Source of the DNA: Pseudomonas sp. ANT_H12B
GTDB lineage: Bacteria; Pseudomonadota; Gammaproteobacteria; Pseudomonadales; Pseudomonadaceae
Direction: 5' to 3'
DNA: 64,000 nucleotides
Assembly (NCBI RefSeq): GCF_008369325.1
Contig: NZ_VOBI01000024.1
Coordinates: 1-64,000 of the forward strand
Shown piece after piece: positions 8,557-15,016 of this stretch; position 1 is the first letter of the stretch; every line of letters starts with the position of its first letter. Made by a program: the position numbers and the translations under genes. Under the pieces are notes generated by a model. The model saw nothing but the letters and a program-made list of their open reading frames with translations. It made no database searches and had not been told where the DNA came from.

Positions 8557-9531
8557 ATGACCGCCATCAGCGTCGGCCAATCCTGGATGTGGGCCGCCTT
8601 CATCCTGTTCGTCCTTGCCATGCTGGCGCTCGATCTGTTCGTCTTTGGCGGACGCAAGGCGCATCGTGTTTCGGTGCGCGAAGCGCTGACTTGGGTCATC
8701 ACCTGGACCAGTTTGGCGTTGGTCTTCGCCGTCCTGCTCTGGTGGTATCTGCGCAGCATGTTCGGCGCCGAAGTGGCCCAGCATACAACGCTCGAATTCC
8801 TGACGGGCTACCTGATCGAGCAGTCGCTGTCGATCGACAACATGTTCGTTTTCGTGATGATCTTCGGCTACTTCGCCGTGCCACCAGAGTTGCAGCGCCG
8901 CGTCCTGCTCTATGGCGTGCTCGGCGCCATCATCATGCGCGCCGGAATGATTTTCGCCGGTGTCTGGCTGGTGCAGGAGTTTGCCTGGCTACTCTATATC
9001 TTTGGCGCTTTCCTCGTCATCACCGGCATCAAGATGCTGATCTTCGCCAACCAGCAGCCAGACCTCGAAAAAAACCCTTTGCTGCGCTGGCTGCGTAGCC
9101 ATCTTCGCATCACCGACGGCTTTCACGGCGAGCGCTTCTTCGTGCGCCAGAACGGTCTGCGCTGGGCGACGCCGATGTTCCTGGTGCTGGTACTGATTGA
9201 GGCCAGCGACCTGGTGTTCGCGGTCGACAGTATCCCGGCTATCTTCGCCGTCACCACCGACCCCTTCATCGTGTTCACCTCCAACATCTTCGCCATCATG
9301 GGCCTGCGCGCACTGTATTTTCTGCTTGCCGACATGGCCTACCGCTTCCACTTGCTCAAATATGGCCTGGCCATCGTACTGGTGTTCATCGGCGGCAAGA
9401 TGCTGGTCGCGCCGTGGTGGCACATGCCGATCCAATGGTCGCTGACCACAGTCGGCGGCATCATATTGATTTCGGTACTGTTGAGCCTGGCTTTGACGAA
9501 GAGCAAAACACGGGTTACGGGAGAGCAATGA
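8557..9531 (+). CDS. TerC/Alx family integral membrane protein
   Basis: This is a 324-aa inner-membrane protein with seven or more helices. The TerC hallmarks are SIDNMFVF (about 90-97) and EASDLVFAVDSIPAIFAVT (about 215-233), whose acidic residues sit in the membrane. Family members such as Alx are tied to alkaline pH, manganese export or tellurite resistance; the substrate here is not shown. An ATG 15 bp earlier (8542) is in frame, but GGAGACAGAAA precedes 8557 at normal spacing, so I choose 8557. No ter operon partners are present. Confidence 0.88.
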   Translation: MTAISVGQSWMWAAFILFVLAMLALDLFVFGGRKAHRVSVREALTWVITWTSLALVFAVLLWWYLRSMFGAEVAQHTTLEFLTGYLIEQSLSIDNMFVFVMIFGYFAVPPELQRRVLLYGVLGAIIMRAGMIFAGVWLVQEFAWLLYIFGAFLVITGIKMLIFANQQPDLEKNPLLRWLRSHLRITDGFHGERFFVRQNGLRWATPMFLVLVLIEASDLVFAVDSIPAIFAVTTDPFIVFTSNIFAIMGLRALYFLLADMAYRFHLLKYGLAIVLVFIGGKMLVAPWWHMPIQWSLTTVGGIILISVLLSLALTKSKTRVTGEQ

Positions 9532-9542
9532 TGAATCAGAGA

Positions 9543-9578
9543 TGTTGGCGCTGATGCGGTTTTGACCCAGGCTACCGG
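9543..9578. repeat. Palindromic repeat family, copy B
   Basis: It begins TGTTGGCGCTGATGCG, identical over 16 bases to 7168-7183. It continues GTTTTGACCCAGGCTACCGG, whose complement resembles the right arm of copy A. Together the copies bracket the usp-terC pair. Confidence 0.5.
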
Positions 9579-9958
9579 AAATCAATGACCTACCCGAATA
9601 CTTGGTAATCGATGGTCTTATGCGTGTCTTCACAAACCGCCTCGTCACGGATCTAGTGAATGACCGTTTTAGGCGATTTCAGCCTATCGCAACCGGCTGA
9701 AAACGGCCAAAAGCAGGCCTTAGACGCGTGTACGAACCCAGCGGCTATTCACTGCTCTAAATCCCGCTGTCTGCCGAAGACGTTCACGGTGCCGACGCCC
9801 TATTGCATCGGTCTCGCTGATCCCGTCTCGCACCACCCGAAAGCATGTGAGGTCAGGGTGCGGGGGTCGCCGGTGTTGATTCCGTACGTCGCACTATCCG
9901 GCCATCGACGTCCAGGCCTTTCCAAGGGCTGCCCTGGCTACAGGTAAACTCGAGGCGT

Positions 9959-9980
9959 AAAAAGCCCGCGTTGAGCGGGC
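9959..9980 (-). terminator. Terminator of acidic-protein gene 10003-10311
   Basis: On the minus strand GCCCGC-TCAAC-GCGGGC is followed by TTTTTA. It lies 23 bp past the stop codon and is a good intrinsic terminator. Confidence 0.75.
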
Positions 9981-10002
9981 ATCGGAAATCATCCGAACTA
10001 AT

Positions 10003-10311
10003 TCAGGCACCTGATTCAGGGTCACTCGCAGGCATATCGCGAGCCTCCTTATCGTTTTCGTCCTGATCGTCCATCTGTGAGTCGGCGTCAGGGTTATCGA
10101 CTCGACCGCTCCGTCCAGCTTCTGGATGCTCACTCGATACCGAGTTATTTGCATCCACGTCAATCATGTCTTCGTCGACAGGAGCCTCGTCGTCTGGAGG
10201 CAGCGGAACTTCGGGTTCATCCCTCTTGGGGTCATGGCCGGTTTCGTTGTCCGTCGTGCGCGTTTCGGGCTGCTGTGATTTGTTGCCAGGTGCGTTCTCG
10301 TCAATGTCCAT
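10003..10311 (-). CDS. Small acidic, probably disordered protein
   Basis: This 102-aa protein is unusually rich in Asp, Glu, Pro, Asn and Ser, with almost no hydrophobic residues. Runs such as DDEAPVDEDMIDVD and MDDQDENDKEARD suggest it is intrinsically disordered. There is no signal peptide or membrane segment. GAAGGTTCAGC precedes the ATG, and an intrinsic terminator follows the stop, which supports a real single-gene transcript. The family is not recognised. A second acidic small gene lies just upstream on the same strand with its own terminator. Confidence 0.6.
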   Translation of the reverse strand: MDIDENAPGNKSQQPETRTTDNETGHDPKRDEPEVPLPPDDEAPVDEDMIDVDANNSVSSEHPEAGRSGRVDNPDADSQMDDQDENDKEARDMPASDPESGA

Positions 10312-10404
10312 GCTGAACCTTCGTACTGATGCGCGGGATGTCCGTGCTTGAACATGAGAAACGGCAAAGCGTTACAAGTGCAGCGCAGTGGACGAACGGA
10401 GAAG

Positions 10405-10431
10405 AAAAACCCGGCTCACTGGCCGGGCTTT
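10405..10431 (-). terminator. Terminator of acidic-protein gene 10437-10655
   Basis: On the minus strand CCCGGC-CAGTGA-GCCGGG is followed by TTTTTC, directly after the stop codon at 10437. It separates the two acidic-protein genes into independent transcripts. Confidence 0.75.
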
Positions 10432-10436
10432 CTCTC

Positions 10437-10655
10437 CTATCTCCTATCGTCTGAAAGCGGTGTCTGTTCATCCGCCTCTGGAGTAGTCCTCTCACCAGGA
10501 TCCTTCCAGTCTTCTGGACGATCATCGCTTGGATTTTTCAACGGATCGTATTTGTTCGGATCGTCTGGATCTAGCGTCGGCTCATCTGAACCTGGCTCAG
10601 GCTTGGATGGAACAGAACCTTGTGTTTGGTTTTGAAAACTCGAATCGGTAGACAT
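10437..10655 (-). CDS. Small acidic Asp/Pro-rich protein
   Basis: This 72-aa protein is dominated by Asp, Pro, Glu, Ser and Lys (for example SDEPTLDPDDPNKYDPLKN) and is probably disordered. It has no membrane segment. I choose the ATG at 10655 because TGAGG lies five bases upstream. An in-frame GTG at 10661 is possible. Its terminator lies just past the stop codon. It resembles its neighbour at 10003 in composition but not clearly in sequence. Function unknown; small acidic disordered proteins in Pseudomonas are sometimes stress-related, which is only an analogy. Confidence 0.55.
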   Translation of the reverse strand: MSTDSSFQNQTQGSVPSKPEPGSDEPTLDPDDPNKYDPLKNPSDDRPEDWKDPGERTTPEADEQTPLSDDRR

Positions 10656-10747
10656 ACCCACCTCACCAATGAGGTCCAGCTTTTCTGGGCCGTAATAGTT
10701 TGAATTTGGCAGGTGAAAAGTGTGCGACTGAGCAGATGAGCGGGCAG

Positions 10748-10775
10748 TGAAAAGCCCAGCGGGCGGCTGGGCTTT
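10748..10775. terminator. Bidirectional hairpin terminator
   Basis: AAAAGCCCAG-CGGGCGG-CTGGGCTTTT is symmetrical, with T-runs on both strands. No gene in the window clearly uses it: the nearest gene to the right is the tRNA, which has its own terminator. It may be left over from a lost gene. Confidence 0.7.
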
Positions 10776-10909
10776 TGGAGTTGCACGGACTTGCCCCCCA
10801 TCTGCATCACAACTGACCAGTCATAGGCGTTGATTTCCCCATGAAATTCGTAGGAAATACTGAAAATCCAGGTGGGGGAACAAATGGGGGAACAGAATAC
10901 GACGGATAC
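10776..10909. other. Possible integration scar next to tRNA-Ser
   Basis: Downstream of the tRNA (minus strand), between its terminator and an orphan terminator, lies a short G-rich tandem, GGTGGGGGAACA/AATGGGGGAACA (about 10871-10893). A stub frame starting MGKSTPMTGQL on the minus strand (ATG near 10842) follows. Arrays like this occur beside tRNA-targeting integrase genes in my memory of Pseudomonas islands. No integrase remains here, so this is a weak inference. Confidence 0.25.
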
Positions 10910-10935
10910 AAAAAAGCCCCGTAAAACGGGGCCTT
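10910..10935 (-). terminator. Terminator of tRNA-Ser
   Basis: On the minus strand GGCCCCGTTTTACGGGGC is followed by TTTTTT, just 3' of the tRNA gene. Confidence 0.8.
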
Positions 10936-10948
10936 TAGGTTAAAAATA

Positions 10949-11038
10949 TGGCGGTGAAGGAGAGATTCGAACTCTCGATACAATTTCTTGTATACACACT
11001 TTCCAGGCGTGCTCCTTAAGCCACTCGGACACTTCACC
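10949..11038 (-). tRNA. tRNA-Ser(GGA)
   Basis: The 90-nt minus-strand gene begins GGTGAAGTGTCCGAG and ends TTCACCGCCA, with CCA encoded. It has the long variable arm of class II tRNAs (GTATACAAGAAATTGTATC), the T-loop GTTCGAATC and the anticodon context CGCCTGGAAAGTG, giving anticodon GGA, which reads UCC and UCU. It closely resembles the E. coli serW/serX tRNA. The gene stands alone with its own terminator. Confidence 0.95.
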
Positions 11039-11346
11039 GTATCTCGTCAAACATATTCAGTCTGTCGAGGCGCGCTAATGTAGTCGAAAGCTTTTCTGAT
11101 GGCAAACATTTTTTTCAGAATTTTCATGCGGTTATCTCGATAAACCCTTTGAGGTCATTCCAGGCCATGGCAAACTTGCCAATCTCCGGCTTCGCGCCCG
11201 CTTCTATATAGAGGGGAATGCGCGGTGGGCATGGCGGGCTACGCTTGGCGAGCCGGTAAAGGGTGACTGGTGGGTCAGTCACGGCGCTTTACCTGGCCTG
11301 CGACGGTGAGTAACGTCTGCCCTACTTAATTGAAAGGAATAGCGTC
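11039..11346. other. Promoter region of crotonase gene
   Basis: No gene seen. It contains the tRNA promoter side (about 11040-11110) and, close to the crotonase gene, the hairpin TGACTGGTGGGTCAGTCA (about 11265-11282), which could be an operator or leader structure. Confidence 0.4.
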
Positions 11347-12036
11347 ATGAGTGAGTTGATTTCCTACCATCTCGAAGACGGTATCGCGACCCTGACCTTG
11401 AGCAATGGCAAGGTCAATGCTATCTCCCCGGACGTGATTGCTGCGTTTAACGCTGCGCTGGATCAGGCGGTGACTGATCGTGCCGTGGTGATCATTACCG
11501 GTACGCCCGGGATTCTGTCGGGCGGTTATGACTTGAAGGTGATGACGTCCGGCCCGAAAGAGGCCGTGGCGCTGGTGACTGCGGGGTCAACGCTGGCTCG
11601 TCGCCTGTTGTCGCATCCGTTCCCGGTGATCGTTGCTTGCCCTGGGCATGCGGTAGCAAAGGGTGCGTTCCTGCTGCTGTCGGCGGATTACCGCATTGGC
11701 GTCGATGGCCCGTTCAGCATTGGTCTGAACGAAGTGCAGATCGGCATGACCATGCACCACGCGGGTATCGAGATCGCGCGCGATCGCCTGCGCAAATCGG
11801 CGTTCCACCGTTCCGTTATCAACGGTGAAATGTTTAATCCGCAGAGCGCTGTAGATGCCGGCTTCCTTGATGTGGTGGTGTCTGCCGAGGAGTTGCAAGG
11901 TGCCGCGCTGGCAGCGGCTCGTCAGTTGAAGAAGATCAACATGACCGCTCACAAGAACACCAAGCTGAAAGTGCGAAAAGCGCTGCTGGAGACCCTCGAC
12001 AACGCGATCATCGAGGATCAGGAGCATTTGGGTTAA
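11347..12036 (+). CDS. Crotonase/enoyl-CoA hydratase family protein
   Basis: This 229-aa cytoplasmic protein has the crotonase fold. The N-terminal strand pattern, the oxyanion-hole region LSGGYDLK (about 57-64) and the second glycine region CPGHAVAKGAFLLL (about 97-110) are visible. The usual paired catalytic glutamates are not obvious, so the reaction (hydration, isomerisation or thioester hydrolysis) is open. The gene is monocistronic, with GAAAGGAATAGCGTC before the ATG and a good terminator after the stop. Confidence 0.85.
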   Translation: MSELISYHLEDGIATLTLSNGKVNAISPDVIAAFNAALDQAVTDRAVVIITGTPGILSGGYDLKVMTSGPKEAVALVTAGSTLARRLLSHPFPVIVACPGHAVAKGAFLLLSADYRIGVDGPFSIGLNEVQIGMTMHHAGIEIARDRLRKSAFHRSVINGEMFNPQSAVDAGFLDVVVSAEELQGAALAAARQLKKINMTAHKNTKLKVRKALLETLDNAIIEDQEHLG

Positions 12037-12058
12037 ACCCAAATCTGCAATGCCGAAA

Positions 12059-12084
12059 AGCCCGACCGTCGTGTCGGGCTTTTT
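12059..12084 (+). terminator. Terminator of crotonase gene
   Basis: AAGCCCGAC-CGTCGT-GTCGGGCTTTTTC follows the stop codon at a distance of about 22 bp. Confidence 0.88.
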
Positions 12085-12250
12085 CTTACCTGTTCGGTTT
12101 AAAAGCCTACAACCGCTCTAGATCGCGTCTGACCTACAATTCGGAAACATGCGCTCAAACTTCGCCTATCTCCCACCTCTATAACGGCAATTGCCGAAGA
12201 CAGTGCACATCCGTACACTGCGCCACCTTTTGTCCCGGCGGGGCCTGTAA

Positions 12251-12973
12251 ATGCTGTTTATGTTTCGTATGTTATTGATGGGCCTGCACTTTATTGTAGC
12301 GGGTGTGCTCGGGGTGATTTTAGGATTGTGCCGGCCCTTCAACCCGGACAACAGCCGTTTGTGCGCGCGTCTGTATGCGCTACCGGCGATGTGTATTTTG
12401 CGTCTGCGGGTGAAGGCCGAAGTCGGGCCGTTGATGAATAAACCCGACAGCTGCGTAATCATCGCTAACCACCAGTCCAACTACGATCTGTTTGTGTTCG
12501 GCAACGTGGTGCCTCGCCGTACCGTCTGTATCGGCAAGAAGAGCCTGAAGTGGGTGCCGCTTTTCGGGCAGTTGTTCTGGCTGGCGGGCAATGTGTTGAT
12601 AGACCGCGGCAATGCGCAGAAGGCGCGCACGTCGATGTTGACCACAACCCACACTTTGCAACATGAAGACACCTCGATCTGGGTGTTCCCGGAAGGCACT
12701 CGCAACCTGGGCGAAGAGTTACTGCCGTTCAAGAAAGGCGCCTTCCAGATGGCGATCGCGGCGGGCGTGCCAATCGTGCCGGTGTGCGTCAGCAGTTACG
12801 TCAAACATATGCGGTTGAACCGCTGGCGCAGTGGGAAGATTCTGATCCGTTCGTTGCCGGCGATTCCAACAGCGGGATTGAGTCTGGATGACATGCCCAT
12901 GCTGATCGCCCAGTGCCGCGAGCAGATGCGCGAATGCATCGCTTCGATGGACCGGCAACTGCAAGCCGCGTAA
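12251..12973 (+). CDS. plsC: 1-acylglycerol-3-phosphate acyltransferase (PlsC family)
   Basis: This 240-aa inner-membrane enzyme acylates lysophosphatidate to phosphatidate in phospholipid synthesis. The N-terminal helix lies at about 5-28. The catalytic NHQSNYD has His74 and Asp79. FPEGTRN (146-152) binds the glycerol-phosphate. VPIVPVCVSSY follows. The length matches E. coli PlsC (245 aa). Pseudomonas has several PlsC paralogues and this could be any of them. GGCGGGG lies upstream of the ATG. The gene is monocistronic with a terminator. Confidence 0.88.
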   Translation: MLFMFRMLLMGLHFIVAGVLGVILGLCRPFNPDNSRLCARLYALPAMCILRLRVKAEVGPLMNKPDSCVIIANHQSNYDLFVFGNVVPRRTVCIGKKSLKWVPLFGQLFWLAGNVLIDRGNAQKARTSMLTTTHTLQHEDTSIWVFPEGTRNLGEELLPFKKGAFQMAIAAGVPIVPVCVSSYVKHMRLNRWRSGKILIRSLPAIPTAGLSLDDMPMLIAQCREQMRECIASMDRQLQAA

Positions 12974-12976
12974 AAG

Positions 12977-13001
12977 AACCCGCCCTGTGCGGGTTTTCTT
13001 T
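12977..13001 (+). terminator. Terminator of plsC
   Basis: AACCCGC-CCTGT-GCGGGTTTTCTTTT lies directly after the stop codon. Confidence 0.88.
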
Positions 13002-13135
13002 TGCCCATGAACTCTGCAGATTTTGCTGACTCTCAAGCAGCAGACAAGGCTAAGCTGGACACTGCCTGGCGCTGCCATGCGTTACCAACAGAAAGCTGCC
13101 AATAAATAGCTGCCAATAAGAAGTGAATTACCATC

Positions 13136-14107
13136 ATGGGTAGAGTTGTTGCTGCTGCGGTTTACAGCGCCGGTAAGAAAGTCACTGATATCACTCTCGA
13201 CGAAGGCGCTGCCTGGGCTGCAAAGCCTGGCCACTTTGTCTGGATCGGCCTCGAAGAGCCGAATGCTCTGGAGCTGACCAATCTGCAACGCCAGTTCAAC
13301 CTGCACGAACTGGCCATCGAAGACGCCCTGGAAAAACACAGTCGACCGAAGCTGGAAACCTTTGGTGATGCGCTGTTCATCGTCACGTATTCGCCTATCC
13401 GCACTGACGGCAAACTGGAGTTCATCGAGACTCATATCTTTGCCGGCAATGGTTACATCATCACCGCACGCAATGGGCACTCGGCGTCCTACGCCTATGT
13501 CCGACAGCGCTGTGAGGCGCGTCCGATATTGCTGGAGCACGGAGAAGATTTCGTACTCTATGCCATCCTCGATTTTGTAATTGAAAACTACCAGCCAATG
13601 GGCGAAGCGATCCATGCCGAGATCGATGAGCTGGAACGCAACGTCATGTGCAGCTCCCTGAATGAGCGCGACATTCAAAAACTCCACAGCTTGCGCCGCG
13701 ACGTACTACGCCTGCGTCGTTATGCAGCGCCGATGGTGGAAATTGGTGAGGAACTGCAAAAACTCAGCTTTCCGTTCATCGACAAAAACATGCGTCCGTA
13801 CTTTCGCGATGTGCAGATCCACGTAACGCGGCAGATGGAAGACCTGACGACCCTGGCGGATATTGCCAGCCAGACCATTGAGGTCGGGGTATTGCTGGAG
13901 GCGTCACGCCAAAGCGTGGTGCAGCGCAAGTTTGCGGCGTGGGCGGCGATTCTGGCGTTCCCGACGGCGGTGGCGGGGATTTACGGGATGAACTTCCAGA
14001 ACATGCCGGAGTTGACGTGGCATTACGGGTATTTCGCGGTATTGGGGTTTATTGCGGTGGGATGTGTGGGTTTGTGGGCGAGTTTCAAAAAGTCGGGTTG
14101 GTTGTAG
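13136..14107 (+). CDS. CorA family magnesium/divalent metal transporter
   Basis: This 323-aa protein has a large cytoplasmic N-terminal domain (about 1-255) and two C-terminal helices. The selectivity signature YGMNFQNMPE follows the first helix at about residue 288, as in CorA. A lysine/tryptophan-rich tail, FKKSGWL, closes the protein. It moves Mg2+ and possibly Co2+ or Ni2+ across the inner membrane. The gene stands alone. The helical segment at about 160-255 fits the CorA stalk helix. Efflux paralogues with the same motif exist. Confidence 0.92.
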   Translation: MGRVVAAAVYSAGKKVTDITLDEGAAWAAKPGHFVWIGLEEPNALELTNLQRQFNLHELAIEDALEKHSRPKLETFGDALFIVTYSPIRTDGKLEFIETHIFAGNGYIITARNGHSASYAYVRQRCEARPILLEHGEDFVLYAILDFVIENYQPMGEAIHAEIDELERNVMCSSLNERDIQKLHSLRRDVLRLRRYAAPMVEIGEELQKLSFPFIDKNMRPYFRDVQIHVTRQMEDLTTLADIASQTIEVGVLLEASRQSVVQRKFAAWAAILAFPTAVAGIYGMNFQNMPELTWHYGYFAVLGFIAVGCVGLWASFKKSGWL

Positions 14108-14112
14108 ATCCA

Positions 14113-14158
14113 TGGCGAGTGCTTCGCACTCGATCGCGGGCAAGCCATGCTCCCACAG
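14113..14158. repeat. Degenerate REP plus hairpin
   Basis: GAGTGC-TTC-GCACTC forms a short hairpin and is followed by GATCGCGGGCAAGCCATGCTCCCACAGG (14131-14158), a single diverged REP between convergent genes. Confidence 0.6.
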
Positions 14159-14192
14159 GACTGAGGACGCCTGCAGGAGCGAGCGCTTGGTT

Positions 14193-14921
14193 TTAAACCG
14201 CCCCGGCCGCAGGCTTGTGCGCCACAAACCGCATCATCCACTCCGCAACCGTGGCGCCATGGTGCTGATGCTCAAGGCTCGCCACGCCCTTCTGATAAAT
14301 CTGCTCGCCCAGCGCTTGCTGACGAATCTCCAGCAACGCCCGCGAATAATCGTGGATAAATTCCGGATGCCCCTGGAAGCACAGCACCTGATCGTTGATG
14401 TGGTACGCGGCGAACGGGCAGAAATCGCTGGAAGCAATTACCGTGGCGTTTTCCGGTAGCGCTGTCACCTGATCCTGATGGCTGATCAAAAGCGTCAGCT
14501 CTTCCACTACAGGACTCATCCACGGCGCTTTGGCGGCGAGTTTGTAGTTGTGGGTGCCGACGCCCCAGCCTTGAGTCGCACGTTCGCTCTTGCCGCCCAG
14601 CAGCAGCGCCAACAGTTGGTGGCCGAAGCACACGCCCAGCAGTTTGTCGCCGCGCTCATAGCGGTTCAGCAGGTAAGTCCTGAGGGTTTCGATCCAAGGG
14701 TCGGTGCCGAAGGAATCGGCCTTGCTACCCGTGACCAGATAGGCGTCGAAGGTCAACTCATCGCTCGGATACTCACCCTGCATCACGTTGTAGACAGTGA
14801 ATTCGGCAGCAATGGGTTGCTGCGAAAACAGACGCTGGAACATCTGCCCGTAACCCTGATATTCATCGACCAGTTCCGGACGCAGGATGTCGGTTTCCAG
14901 AATGCAGATGCGTAACGACAT
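14193..14921 (-). CDS. Class I glutamine amidotransferase-like protein
   Basis: This 242-aa protein has the type I glutamine amidotransferase (GATase) fold: the nucleophile elbow GVCFGHQLL with Cys98, and FQGHPEF with His185 and Glu187 completing the triad. It has no synthase domain, so it is a stand-alone amidotransferase of the GuaA-like/YfeJ type, perhaps acting on gamma-glutamyl compounds. A longer frame starts at 14987, but the ATG at 14921 follows AGGTATTTTTT and opens with the conserved beta strand RICILETD. It is transcribed in the same direction as the fad pair upstream, about 95 bp apart. Confidence 0.85.
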   Translation of the reverse strand: MSLRICILETDILRPELVDEYQGYGQMFQRLFSQQPIAAEFTVYNVMQGEYPSDELTFDAYLVTGSKADSFGTDPWIETLRTYLLNRYERGDKLLGVCFGHQLLALLLGGKSERATQGWGVGTHNYKLAAKAPWMSPVVEELTLLISHQDQVTALPENATVIASSDFCPFAAYHINDQVLCFQGHPEFIHDYSRALLEIRQQALGEQIYQKGVASLEHQHHGATVAEWMMRFVAHKPAAGAV

Positions 14922-15016
14922 AAAAAATACCTGACACGTGATGGGAATAATGCACACCCCAGAGCCTGCCTTGAAACACGGTGGCAAGGCAAGCCCCGGA
15001 GTGCGTCATCCGTCCC

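Larger units (their letters stand above)
9532..10002. other. Gene-free region after terC
   Basis: It holds repeat copy B (9543-9578) and the terminator of the next minus-strand gene (9959-9980). A 95-codon open frame at 9660-9947 (+) has no recognisable domain and no good ribosome site, so I do not call it a gene. The sequence may be decayed remnant DNA. Confidence 0.4.

Noticed and set aside
9660..9947. A 95-codon plus-strand frame after terC
   Set aside because: It has no domain, no good ribosome site and odd Cys/His/Pro content; left as unassigned DNA.
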